A stretch of 64,000 nucleotides of DNA from Onthophagus taurus (Eukaryota; Arthropoda; Insecta; Coleoptera; Scarabaeidae). Positions 1 through 11,214 of this stretch are shown piece by piece. The notes under the pieces were generated by a model, which did no database searches, was not told the origin of the DNA, and was given only the letters and a program-made list of their open reading frames with translations. Numbering within the stretch: the stretch's first letter is position 1; every line of letters begins with the position of its first letter. Location: positions 17,365,001 through 17,429,000 of the forward strand of contig NC_091972.1 of assembly GCF_036711975.1 (NCBI RefSeq). The letters run 5' to 3'. Position numbers and translations under genes: made by a program.

Positions 1-4
1 TCAC

Positions 5-82
5 CATTGCAAGTATGCAACCAATATCACAGTATTGATATTGCAATACGCGATTTGCGATATTGGTTGCATACTTACAATG
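5..82. repeat. Long hairpin (24-bp arms)
   Basis: Arms at 5-28 and 59-82 are inverted copies that match at 23 of 24 positions, around a 30-nt loop that is itself partly self-complementary. No ORF crosses it. The size resembles a microRNA precursor or a tiny foldback MITE, and the sequence alone does not decide between them. Confidence 0.6.
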
Positions 83-599
83 ATAATGTGTAATGTACAA
101 TGACGTGACTGGTAGATATTACATAATTAGATGTATATGTTGTACATCACATATATTTTTGATCACTTCTGGTATTCCCCACCTCTTTAAATACCTCTTT
201 TCGGGGACAAAATAGAACTATTAAAAAGTGTCAATTTTTAAATATTTTTTGTTGCAATGATATAATTTAACCGGGATCCATTTTTCCTACAGTGTTTTAC
301 CTGTAGTATCAACGTATCAAAACATACTAAAAGTAATCAAAAATTACTGGTGACTCTGGTTACCAGTGGGCTGATACATTAATTCTTTTTAGCATTTTAT
401 TTACTCTAGAAAAACATGTTTCGACATATCGTTGCGTTATTTCCTCATTCTTTCTATCTATGCTGCTTAGTAAAGACGCTTTTTTCGCTGTTTGTACATG
501 AAAGTGGGTGAAATGGTTATATTTTTTTATATCATGTAAAATGAAACGTCAGTCTTTAAAAATGGATTAAATCTTGCATTTACCATTTTCATAGCACGT
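83..599. other. No gene seen
   Basis: AT-rich DNA with no open frame that I recognise. It may include the unrecognisable 3' end of the adjacent LINE. Confidence 0.5.
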
Positions 600-1600
600 A
601 ACACGATTTATTTATCTCCATGGTAAGATCGTTGATCTGTTGTTTCTGTTAAAATCTGATGATCAACCTTAACTCCCAGAAACACAACCTCTTCCTTGTA
701 GGTAAGTTTTATACCATTGAATATTAGATCTAATTCTCTTTTTTTTGTAGGAGTTTCTATTGTTATAACGTTTGTTTTTTGTAAGTTGTTATTTGAAAAC
801 CAAGTTTGCAGATTACCTAGATATTGAGCTGAACCAATTCTGACATTTGTTCCTCAGTTTTTGTAGTTAATACTATAGTGGAGTCATCAGCAAAAAGGAT
901 TAGTAGATCACTTCCGGGAGATCATTGATGTATAGGATACATAGGAAAGGTCCCAATATTGATCCTTGTGGGACGCCTCGGAGAACCTTTGTCCAGTCTG
1001 AAGTAACTTCAGCACCAGTTTGATCATACGAGACCACCCGCTGTTCTCTTTCTGACAAGTAAGACCTAAACCACTCCAGCGGAAGTCCTCGTATCCCTAT
1101 AGCTTCCAACTTCTTCAATAAGATGTCATGGTGGACTGTCAAATGCTTTAGTTAGGTCCACCATTATACAACTGGTAAGATCGTTGTTATTAATTCCAGT
1201 TTGAATTTGTTCTAATAACTGAAAAATTGCTCTGTTTACAGATCTGCCTTTTATATAACCGTTTTGGGACTGGTTAAGTATTTGGTTATTGGTAACGTAA
1301 TCCTTTAGTCTTTTCAGGACAAGCTACTCAAAAACTTTTGCAATATTAGAAATTAGTGCAATTTGTAAAATTACTTATAAATCGGTCTTACTACAGTTTT
1401 TTTTTCAGATTCATCGGAAATATTGCTGAATTGAAAGAGCAGTTTATGACGCTGCTCAAGGGTTCTGCTATTTCATCAACGCACTTTTTTAGAACAGAGA
1501 TTGGAATTTCATCATAACCCACCGTATGTGTGGTATTCAATACGTCCGCGTCTGCCAATCCACCGATTGTGAATTTTTTGGTTGAGGTATTCTCGTACAA
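600..1600 (-). pseudogene. LINE reverse transcriptase relic, Jockey-like
   Basis: Read on the minus strand, 1600-1391 gives the linker before the RT domain. Positions 1142-900 give the RT core, including a KLEAIGIRG..WFRSYLSER block and the GVPQGSILGPFLC motif followed by YINDL. The piece at about 720-660 reads like the FLGVKVDH strand near the end of the RT domain. Stops and frameshifts separate the pieces, so this is a dead 5'-truncated copy. Its 5' edge at about 1600 abuts a mariner-type transposase, so it probably inserted into that older element. Confidence 0.8.
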
Positions 1601-2795
1601 CTAGTGCATAATGAGGAGACGCACCATCATGCTGTAGCCAAATTCTGGGATTTAGTGAATTTAGATCTTCTGCATTTGGAAAAATTGCAACTAAACTTGG
1701 AATTAATTCTAATTGAAGAAAATTCAAATACTGGTCACCGCCTTTTGTTCCAATAAAGAAATACGGTCCAATAATTCTGTTCTCCACTATTCCAGCTCAC
1801 ACATTGACCTTTTGGGGATACTGTGTATTTGCCTCGGCTTTCCAATGGGGATTTTCAACTGTCCAATAACGACAGTTTTGCTTATAGACTGCTTCATCAG
1901 AGAATAGAATATTTTTAATGAATTCCGTATTTGCGTTGCATAGTTCCGTCATTCATCTCGTGCACCAAGTGTACTTTGTAGGGGTGATACTTTTTCTTTT
2001 AAGAAATCTTGATACTGTGCTTCTAGATGTATTTAAATTTGCAGTAATATTGGAGATGTTTGAATGCGGATTTTCCTCTATACTTAACAGGACATCCAAT
2101 TGACGGTCTTCATTTAAGGCCAATGGACGTCCGATCTTAGATTTATCATGTACATGACCAAGTTCGCGAAATTTACTTTCAATTCGACTTATTGTCGATA
2201 GTGATATTGGAGTACGGTTTGGATGATTTTCGTTAAACAACGCACGGACATCGTTATACGTTCGGACTCTATTTCCGAAACCAATCATCATAAGAATCTC
2301 GATGTTTTCAGTTTCAGTAAGCGTCATTATTACTTTCTTACTTATCAAACAGTCAATAATACGTATATATAAATAACAACGAATAGCGTTGAATAGCAAC
2401 AAACATAATAAACGAATAACAATGAATAACAACAATTAACACAAGAAACTCCACAATACTACTCAAAATAATCTCATTAACGCACAATAAACTGTTTCAA
2501 ATCGAATTTTGACACTTGGAAATTTTAAATCAAAACAATTGGTTGCCATGGTTACGCACGGCTACTACTATTTGTTTATATCAATTGAATGGGAAATAAT
2601 GAAACTTTAAATTAATTTTTCTCGAAAATTTTCTTATGTAACCTATATTAATATTTATTGTACATAATTTAGAAAAAAATCCTCTTTCAAATTCCGATAT
2701 AAAAAATGGGGTGTTCCATTTAAAAATTTAAATCTTTAGTCTTTAATCTTTTAAATTTCATCGAATTTATCCGTTACTTTTGAAACGCACTGTAT
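1601..2795 (-). pseudogene. IS630/Tc1-mariner-type transposase relic
   Basis: The N-terminal part at 2435-1953 starts with a METs-type lead (MTLTETENIEILMM) and a helix-turn-helix region containing ISLSTISRIESKF and SRSTVSRFLKR. The catalytic part near 1790-1610 contains IIGPYFF, then WLQHDGASPHYA with the second-Asp-type motif, then REYLNQ and NRWIGRRG. This arrangement is typical of the insect transposases that carry a DUF4817-like N-terminus. The element's 5' end is probably the terminal sequence ending GCACTG at about 2793, next to a TA. The coding sequence is broken and the C-terminus is missing, replaced by a LINE. Confidence 0.8.
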
Positions 2796-3065
2796 ATATA
2801 TCTTTGAAATCAGAAAAGTCTAAAGCAGTCGATGTCCTACCTCCTCTGACTGTATTTATGGTGCCCCAGGTGATTTATTTTATTGTTGGCAGTGTCAATC
2901 ACTCTAGAAAATATATTTCTTTTTGAAAACTTAATTTCATTACGTACGTGTTGACAGTACATATTCAAATAGTTTCTATCAATTTTTCCTGACATCACCT
3001 TCGTATAATTGGCCCTGTATATGTAGATGTGTTCTGTTAGGTATAATATCAGGTTTTCTTTTAAG
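2796..3065. other. No gene seen
   Basis: Short unique-looking AT-rich spacer. No motif recognised. Confidence 0.4.
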
Positions 3066-3239
3066 AATCATGCATTAACACCTGAAGAGATGGTGTTAAT
3101 CACATTACGGTACATGGCAACGATTGATAAAAGTACTGTTAGCAGAGTTTTGGACAAGGTCATCAATCTAATAGCTTAACTATGTGGGACATATATAAAA
3201 ATGCCAAATAATGAGGAATATGAGGAAGTTATGGTATTG
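3066..3239 (+). pseudogene. HARBI1-like (PIF/Harbinger) nuclease relic
   Basis: One frame reads LTPEEMVLITLRYMAT, then DKSTVSRVLDKVINLIA, then after a stop YIKMPNNEEYEEVM. This matches the N-terminal helix-turn-helix region of HARBI1-type Harbinger transposases in content and order. The internal section is deleted and the frame runs directly into a LINE fragment, so only a scrap remains. Confidence 0.65.
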
Positions 3240-3699
3240 TCCTTAATAAACAGGAGAACAAGGCTTAAATGCGAAAACACTATCCTAATTTATAAAACAC
3301 TCATTCGACACTCATCACCTATGCCTACGTTGTCTGGGGAAACCCGCCTAAATCAAATCTTAATAGGGTTCAGGTTTTACAAAACAAAATATTACGCATA
3401 GCAGTAGACTCCACAATGACTTCCCGGTTTCACGAACGCATACAATACACAGAAATACTACAGCCATACAACCTCAGCAAAAAGAACATCCACTGTCGCC
3501 TTAAAAGGAAACTACCACAAGACATCTACTTAAATTTAAAATACGTTAAATGTTACCATTCAATTTGACTTATGTTTATTATTTTGTAAGTAACAAGGTC
3601 CTTTTAGTTATGTAATGTGAAATTTATTTAGCATAAGAAAAAGCCTTGTATAGCAATATTAATTTACTGGTCTGGCAATAAAAATACTTAAAAAAAAGA
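3240..3699 (+). pseudogene. 3' end of a Jockey-type LINE
   Basis: The reading starts with LINRRTRLKCENTILIYKT followed by an IRHSSPMPTLSG block. This is the region just C-terminal of the RT domain in Jockey-clade elements. Frameshifts follow (a VLQNKILRIAVDS-like piece appears in another frame). The segment ends in an AATAAAAATAC...A-rich tail at about 3680-3699, as expected for a 5'-truncated LINE insertion. Confidence 0.75.
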
Positions 3700-3929
3700 G
3701 TATAACGGGTAGCTAATGAAGCGCACGGGTGAGGAAACAGGAGTGGCGCCCACCTGCATTTTGGACGGAATACGGAATGCGGGGGAAAAATTAAAAATGC
3801 CTTTTAATTTAAAAAAAAATGATAACTTTTTTAGCCTTCTAGTTAAATATTTCGGTATAGCTTCTCAACAGTGGACAACTTATTAAAAAGGTGCCGGCGC
3901 CCGGGTGCAGTGCACCCCTTACACCCCCG

Positions 3930-4293
3930 CATCTTATGCATGGTAAGAAGTGGTGGTGCCCGCTTTTCACAAATACACTCTCAAATATGTTAGTAAATGC
4001 ATGGAAATTACATGTACTAATTGCAAGCTATGAAAAGGCTCCAGTAATGGATCAGTTAACATTTAGAAGTGCTATTGCAAGAGATCTTTTGTTGACTAAA
4101 GATTTGTTTGATGATGCTGATTCTGCAGCTACTTCAACATGAACGTAACATTTATCATTTTCAAGTGCAAGACAAAAATCATATACAGTCAAATATCAAT
4201 ATCAGCCGTAGTTGTAAAGTATGCCATTGCAATTTTCATCCAAAATACTTTGATAAATATGACAAACTATTCTTTTTTTCAAATGAAAGTTAA
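3930..4293 (+). pseudogene. piggyBac-type transposase C-terminal relic
   Basis: The frame beginning near 3940 reads KKWWCPLFTNTLSNMLVNAW and continues to a LTFRSAIARDLLL stretch. This is the end of the DDE_Tnp_1_7 (piggyBac) catalytic domain. After a frameshift at about 4140 a cysteine/histidine-rich piece (CKVCHCNFHPKYF) resembles the C-terminal zinc-binding domain of the family. No complete gene remains. Confidence 0.7.
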
Positions 4294-4476
4294 TTCTGTT
4301 ATGTTTCTTATTATGTATGTGATTAGAATCACCATCCCATAACAGGACAAAAACAGACTAACGTTTTTTTTCACCATGTTTATCTATTTTGACCTATTAG
4401 CAGTCTCTTTTGTAGGGGTCATCAAAGAATTTCAATCAGAAACTGTACCAGGCCAAAATGGGTTAATAAATAAAGC

Positions 4477-4482
4477 TTTATT
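4477..4482 (-). other. Arl2 polyadenylation signal
   Basis: AATAAA on the minus strand, 32 bp after the Arl2 stop codon. Confidence 0.6.
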
Positions 4483-4513
4483 TAAGTAGTAATACAAAAA
4501 ATACAAAAATTAG

Positions 4514-5300
4514 TTAATCCAAAGTGAATATTCTCATAGCGATATCAGAAATAAGCCAATCAATCCCTTGCAACAAACAATCTCCTGTAACAGCACTACA
4601 TAAAATAATTTGCCAGTGATGAGTTTTAATTGTATCCAAATCCAACACCTACAAAAAACCATTAATATCCTTTTTATACTTAATCAAAATATTTACATCT
4701 TTAAGTTCTTCTGAAGTGCAAGCTCCAGGTAAATCTTGTTTGTTTGCAAAAACTAAAAGAGTAGCACCAGCCAAACGCTAAAAAAATATATTAGAAATAA
4801 AACTCAATTCAACAACAAAGCCTTACTTCTTCTTGTAAAAGATTGTGTAATTCTTTCCGACAATCTTCAAGCCTTCGTTTATCAGCACTATCAACGACCC
4901 AAATCAAACCATCTGTGCACTCAAAATAATTTCTCCAGTAAGATCTTAATGATTTTTGGCCACCAACATCCCACATGTTCAACTTAAAGCTAAAACAATT
5001 CATATAAACAAATTTGAGATTAATACTTTTAAGTTAAACGAACCCTTTATGTTCAAGAGTTTTTATGTTAAATCCTAACGTTGGGGAAATCGTATTAATA
5101 TCCTCCCCATTAAAACGTTTCAAAATCGTCGTTTTACCAGCGTTGTCTAAACCGCTAATTAATAAATTAAGGAATTTCTAAGTTTAAATACATTTTGAGG
5201 TTAGGAATTATTTTTGCAAAAAAATAAAAGGATACAGAATTAAAATTCTCATCTCCTTCTCTTTTTGCTTCATCTTTCTCAAAACGGTAAGAAACCCCAT
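4514..5300 (-). CDS. Arl2: ADP-ribosylation factor-like protein 2
   Basis: Small GTPase of the ARF family. In animals Arl2 works with tubulin cofactors in alpha/beta-tubulin assembly and binds BART and PDE-delta; it is cytosolic, with a mitochondrial pool. The CDS joins complement 5300-5236, 5154-5044, 4989-4827, 4777-4697 and 4648-4514. All junctions are GT-AG and in phase, giving 184 aa, the family's usual length. Motifs in order are the P-loop GLDNAGKT (residues 23-30), switch-2 WDVGGQ (65-70), NKQD (125-128) and the SAV base-recognition motif (158-160). The start was chosen because [20 protein letters not shown] matches the family N-terminus; position 2 is glycine. The donor of exon 2 (GTTCGT) is unusual but gives the correct GF junction. 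Nothing is truncated. The 5' end faces a TE-rich spacer. Confidence 0.96.
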
Positions 5301-5529
5301 TATTGCGTGTATTAAAAATCACTTAAATTAAAAATTAATTTGATACAGTTATTACTGACATTTTAAGGTTATGTTGTGACAGCTATGGAAAGTTTGTTTT
5401 TTATAATTTTTAAAATTAAATTCGTTACTGCGATTGTTATAATTAGTTAATAATTTTAATTGTATTTAATAACTAAATTATAAATTATTTCTCCAAAATA
5501 ATATTTTTTATTATAAATTTTTTTTGTAG

Positions 5530-5669
5530 CTAACTTCGTGGCGGTAAAAATTGCGGCGAATACTTGTACTACAAAGGTATCATTTGTGATACGAACAGGT
5601 TGTGTTTCGAGTATTGAAAAAAGAATCATTTTTAGCTCAAGAACAATCCCTTCAACTTTATTAGTTGGG
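5530..5669 (+). other. Possible untranslated first exon
   Basis: A TTTTTTTGTAG stretch precedes this segment and GTAAGT follows it, so it has the form of an internal exon. It is more GC-rich than its surroundings. One frame is open throughout but has no recognised homology, and its phase does not fit the first RRM exon of the downstream Tudor gene. It could be a 5' UTR exon of that gene, which lies divergently from Arl2. Confidence 0.25.
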
Positions 5670-5996
5670 GTAAGTATTCATTATGTTAAACAATAATAGA
5701 AGCATAAATTCCAGAAGTTTCGTTTATTTGGCTACGCAATATAACACATAAAAACAGCAAATTTTTTTTTACTTAAGCAGTTTAAAAGTGGATCACATAC
5801 AATTACCCACTTAATTGTTCACACGCCTAAAACCTTATTTAACATTGTATTTTGTCAAATGTAAAGATTTTATTAATGTCCAATTTGTATGTTAGATTTC
5901 ATAGCGAAATCGGCGGGATAACAAAACGGTTTGAGGTTATGTGTACACCTGTCCTGGAATGTTTCGCTTAATATTTTAACTAATTATAATATTTAA

Positions 5997-8045
5997 GGCC
6001 GGTATTACACTATCATGGTTCTATGTCATAGATTTATCATCAAATATTTGTAATATAAAGTTTGATGAGAAAATATTATAGAAAATATGTTGTCGATTTA
6101 CTTTTGGTGCCTGTTTGAATTTAATAATTATAATATGTTTATTATTGAAAAAGCAATGTAAAGAAGGAAAAATGAGTGTGGGAGAGAAGCCTAAAAACAA
6201 GAGCCTTGTGTAGCAAATTGTAATAATTTGGAAATTCAAAATCATTTATTGAGAGAACTGAAAAGTGAAGACCCAAAATGTTTTTTGAGAGAGAAGAGCT
6301 TTTGTTTCTTGGCATGTAAAGTATATAAATTAATTTCACACAACACTAACAGTATAAGCGTGGAAGAGCGCCTTATTGTAACACTTAATCCTTCTTAATC
6401 CTCTGTCCTTAGCTTAATCCATTGATTTTCTTCCTTTTAGCTTTTTAAAACTTGTCAGATGTAATATATTATGTTCTGTTGGCAAGAACATACATATGGT
6501 CATAGACATATAATCATATTTAAATTATTATAATATTTAGTACATTACACTGTAATATTTTTTATAACATATACAGGTGAGAAATAGGTATTCCTGACAT
6601 ATTCAATCTTTTTAAAAACGATGTAAAAACGACATTTTTTCTAATTTTGCCTTGAAACTATGTCAGATAATAGTCAAAGCCAGTAGGTAAATGATAGTAT
6701 CCAAAGATATTAGATACACTATACAGCGTGTTCATAAAGCTTAGTTACTTTTGATGTTTTTCAAATGGCTTTTTCATAAGTTTTTTAAATGGAACACCTG
6801 TATATTGTGTGCTGGTTGAATTGCCCATCAAGTTACCTTAAATAAATGATAAGTATGTCATATATCTAACTTTAGTAGTTTTCCTGATATTTAGAATTTA
6901 AAGAATTATGTGTCATAAAATGTGCGTTATTGTACTTAATATTATATTCTGTCTATTTTTATCAGTTTTTTTTTGTTCTTCCTTTTATTACTTGATTAAT
7001 ATTTTATAATGTAAAATAATTTTGCTGCCATATGCCAAATTTTAATGCGACTTGGTACTTTATGAGATTTAAAAAGTAGTAAGTAATAAAATATGCAATT
7101 GTTCTGCCATTTAATTTACGACTTTAGAGAAAATAAGATGCACATGTTAAGAGATACCTCAAGATCTTTTATACAGCGCATTAATGCTTGTAAAAGAGAA
7201 AATGGGCGGCATTTTGAACAACTTCTAAATATTAATTAAATTAATACCTACTTGTTGAACAACGTTTAGTAATTGTTTATAGTTTGTTGCTGCATTTCCT
7301 AGTTTGTTACTAAATTATTTGTAGTAATTAAAACGGGATTTCTTGTTCTGCCATTTAATTGTATTTTTATCACGTTTTGATTATTTATTTATTAAAGTTT
7401 TTTTTTTTAAATGACAGACAAACAAAAAAGAAAAAACAAAAAAAGGACACAATATATTTCATTCTGTCACTTTTTTAAGTTGATATTTTATTACACATTT
7501 TCTTAAAATTTTAAATATCGGGAAAACTGTTAAAGTCAGACATATTTAGTAAAAATGTCTAACAAATATGTCTAATAAATTCCTTTTCTGATAGGCTAAA
7601 AGAATATGGGGCGTTCCATTTAAAATTTTCGACTTTCTCGCCATTGAATATGGAGAAATAGGAATTAAATTTTTGACCACCTGTATAAGATACTCCGATG
7701 CAACAAATGACAATCTATTTGACAGCATTTCAAGAGTAATCTTGCCAATGTAGATCTTTTTTGAATGAACGTTGGCTGAGATTTGGGGTTTTAAAGAGCA
7801 TGTTGAAATTTACCAAGAAAAGCTTAAAATCAAAATAACTCGAAAGCGAAAAACGCTAGGTACCAAAACTTTTATCAAAATCTACCTATTTTTTGACGTA
7901 CAATTAAACGGTGTAATAAAAACTATAGCATTCCATTTCAAATAACGAAGTTTTGGTCTACCTCCGGTACACCGAAAGTGGCAGCCATCACCCTGTATAT
8001 AATAATAGATCTATGACAAAGAACTATGATAGTGTAACACCGGCC
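5997..8045. mobile_element. PIF/Harbinger-type non-autonomous element
   Basis: Terminal inverted repeats of about 40 bp start GGCCGGTRTTACACT at 5997 and end with the inverse at 8045. Both sides are flanked by TAA, the 3-bp TWA target duplication of Harbinger elements. The 2,049-bp interior has no transposase. It contains fragments of mariner-type MITEs, for example the end near 7985 and a copy of the same internal sequence found at 25879-26194. The ORFs inside are short and unrelated to any domain. Confidence 0.75.
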
Positions 8046-9203
8046 TAACATTTTATATTTGTGGTACATATCATACACTAATTTTAACACTTTTGTACAT
8101 TATGGTGTGGAAGATAGTGATGTAAACATCAAAGCTCACGCTTTTTTGCTTTATTTAAGTTTTATTAGATTAATTTTTTTTTGTAAAGTGATTAATAGAT
8201 TTTGTATCCATTTCAGCAACTTGGAATCACTTTACTTCAATTATATTTCAAATGTCTCAGTAAGTGAAGCGATATTATCTATTAAATTAAATTGATGGTA
8301 GATTTGCGTTGTACATTTACCTAAGAAATGGGACATGGGTAACTGGAAAAAGTCAAAGCAACAAATTTGAGAGTTACGATTAATACAATTATAAAAGAAT
8401 TTTATTAATTTTGTTCTTAGTGCTAACAAGTAACACTAGGGAAGTGCCATACGGCGATTTTCTTGAAATTTGGCACACAAGTAGTGCATGGAAAAATATT
8501 CGACGCGTATATTGTCATTTCTGCCCGATGGCCGTTTTAAGGGTAGAAAATCACCCTTTCCGATTTTTGGGATAAGTGCGATTATTTTACGAATTATTTT
8601 TACGATTGTTGCGAAATCATGTTACTGAGGATTTTAGGGGTCGCTCATGACGAATCTGATGTCCGTATTCGAGAATTCAGAATGTTGGGCGCATTTTGTT
8701 AAAAATTGCGAAAAATTTAAAAATATGTAACAAATTATAATTTTAAGGCGGATTTCTAGGAAACGGTTAATATCAAAAACTACCCCTAACAGTAACGAAT
8801 CATGGAAACTCATTACTAGAAGTAGTAAAAACTTTGTAAACAACAAAGCAGACAATATTGCAATATTTGCAACAAAATTAGGTATATTAACATCCGATCT
8901 TGCCATTAATTGGTTCAAACACGTTTTTTTACCAAACACCCGCGAAAACTTTGTTTTTTTGTTAGATTCTTGAACTGGCCAGACAGAAAAAAAATTGACA
9001 ACATTGATAAATTTCGCTAGTGTTGATTCTGTGTTCATCGTGTAAATGTTAAATTTAGGTGTGAATGTTTTATAACAAACTACACAATTTGAAACGATGA
9101 AAGTGTTCGGTGAAAGTATTAATTTATTTCTGTGCTACGATCGTTAAGACCAATATGTTGGTCTTCATCTGACACTTCTAAAACGGATGTACAAAGTTTG
9201 TTA
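8046..9203. other. Unassigned DNA, one unknown minus-strand ORF
   Basis: A 134-codon ORF lies at 9038-8634 on the minus strand. It contains several hydrophobic stretches but I recognise no domain, and it has no flanking splice signals that I can join to a gene. Chance or transposon origin is likely. Confidence 0.35.
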
Positions 9204-9211
9204 GTTATGAT

Positions 9212-9527
9212 CAGAGCCACGACGTTTCGGGCTGTTGATGTCACCATCTGTATAGAGCAGCGAACTGGTTATAGCGTAGTGGTAACATGCTTCTATCGAG
9301 CACATCGATGTGCCGCAACGTAACGATACTGGTTGAATGCTGGCCCATGTAAAAATTGGGAGGGAATGCTGCGGTGCAGCATTCAATACGTGTTTGGCCG
9401 ATTGTCCGACTAAAACTGAACCAGTGGCGTGGTATACTATATGTGGCGTGATGTGGTCCATGTGGCCCGAGTCTCTACTGTAAGGCGACGAGCCGCCAAT
9501 GAGTTGCCCGACAACGTCGCGGCTCTG
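9212..9527. mobile_element. hAT MITE with 8-bp target duplication
   Basis: The ends are CAGAGCCACGACG (9212) and the inverse at 9527, with about 24 bp of imperfect terminal repeat. GTTATGAT is duplicated exactly at 9204-9211 and 9528-9535. CAG-starting termini plus an 8-bp duplication define the hAT superfamily. The inside has no ORF of interest. It does contain a weak tRNA-like A-box/B-box pair near 9263-9350. Confidence 0.8.
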
Positions 9528-9535
9528 GTTATGAT

Positions 9536-10170
9536 AGATTTTAACCTTTGGAATTTATTGACTTTCCTTTTTGTTTTTGTCTGTCATAAAGATGTGACGA
9601 TTCTGTAAGTTACCAGTTATATGACATTATGTGACAAACGAGTTGTTTTGTTAATGTACCTCGGCAAAGTATCAAAGGTCGGTACTACAGTGGAAAAGAC
9701 AGTGTAATTTCAAGTAGAGTTTCCGGGTTCAAATCCAGCACCGTGAAAAAAAAGGTAAGCCTTTTTTAATGCGTTTATCAAAATTTGCAGCAAGTAATAG
9801 TTATTTACGTAATCAGTTATGAAAAGACTAATTGTAACTCATGTAATTTACAAAACTCGAAATTAGCCGTTTTATAACGTGTTAAGCACAAAATTTATTA
9901 TTTTGATAAATACATAACATAAATTTATTATGATTTAATTGATTGTTATGATTGTGCGCTTCTTCCATGTTGGTGGAAATATGAAATTTTGTATGCAGAA
10001 GTTAAACGTGTTATAATAATAATAAGCTTTATTTCCATCTTTACAAAAATGCACAGAAAACGTCAAATAATATTCAAACAGTCTGATTTAATCTACTGTA
10101 ATGGTTCCAGAAAAAAAAATCATTTATCGAATACAAGTTTCGTTCTAAAAGATGTTGTTTGAGATATGGA
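9536..10170. other. No gene; isolated B-box-like site
   Basis: A perfect RNA polymerase III B-box consensus (GGTTCAAATCC) lies at about 9727-9737, preceded by an A-box-like stretch near 9691. The T-arm does not pair, so this is not a tRNA. It could be the head of a decayed SINE. The remainder shows nothing. Confidence 0.3.
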
Positions 10171-10176
10171 TTGTGT

Positions 10177-11000
10177 TGTGCACTTTTGAGCTACAGTACC
10201 GCTCAAAAGTGTATCATATTTTTGTTTTATGTGTGTAACTTTTTTCCTATTAACTTTTTGATCTGAAATTTTCACACAGTATTTCGGGAGGTATTTCACA
10301 TCTTCTGAACTTCAAATATACACCAGTTTTTATAACCATATATATGCCATCTGTTCCAAACATGAGGAACTTGCTCTTGTCGCTCTTGATGACTGCTGTC
10401 GAGTCCAGTTGAGGTAAACCTTCGTGCACTCCACGTGTGGTTTCCTATTCTTGGTTGACATGAATGGTTTATTAATTATCGTCACCACAGATATCTGGCA
10501 CTACCCTACATGCCACAATTCACGTCCAATGTCCACTGTGTTGAATGGACATTGGACTGGCGTTGAGAGGCTAGTGCTAACTCTTGGTCTTTCTGGACGT
10601 TTCTTCCTCACTAAGCCTCCGTTAGTTCGCGAGTTTTTAATACAGTTCTGGATACAACAGACTAAATGATCGAAACTCTGCTGCTTGAGGAATCGTGTGT
10701 TTATAAATTTTTGGTGTTGATCATCGTAGTCGCAATTTAGTTTGGGAGCGAACTCATTTTAGATGTGTTGGGCAAGTAAGTCGCATTTTTGTTGATCTGT
10801 TCTATATTCTGTGTTGTTATGATATGTTATTGGAATGCCCCGGTCTTGTATTTTGTTATTTTCTTGATTTTATCGAAAGCGAGAGGAAGTTCTGGAAATC
10901 TCCTATGAAGCTTGTGTTGATTGGAGCTGATTTGGATTTGTGTATGAAAATTGTTAAGTTAGTTTGTGTCTTTTGCGGTCCCTTGAGGTTTATGTCTTTT
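10177..11000 (-). pseudogene. Tc1-like transposon relic
   Basis: At about 10176-10213 the sequence contains the terminus CAGTACCGCTCAAAAGTGTATC, a Tc1-type end, within a palindrome. Minus-strand reading near 10670-10480 gives LVRKKRPERPRVSTSL, which looks like the GRPR linker between the two N-terminal helix-turn-helix domains of Tc1-type transposases. No catalytic domain can be read. The plus-strand ORFs here are antisense shadows. Confidence 0.45.
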
Positions 11001-11214
11001 ACAATTTCGGTGATATTATGCGTGTCATTATTTATCCGCATCAGAAATGTTCGATTATTGAATACTTAAATGCTTGTGGGGTTGTTTATATCAGCTTTCT
11101 GTTGAACATTTCACAATATATTAGAAAATTTTTGATTTTACAATATGAATATCTCAGCCCATTTCTTAGGTAACCATAAAACCCTTACTTGTAATATTTT
11201 GGACCCTTAAAAAA

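Noticed and set aside
9690..9745. tRNA gene suggested by a perfect B-box GGTTCAAATCC
   Set aside because: The T-arm and acceptor stems do not pair and no anticodon arm forms. At most it is a decayed SINE head.
10424..11173. Three plus-strand ORFs of 69-81 codons
   Set aside because: No domains or splice links. Most overlap a minus-strand Tc1-like relic as shadows.
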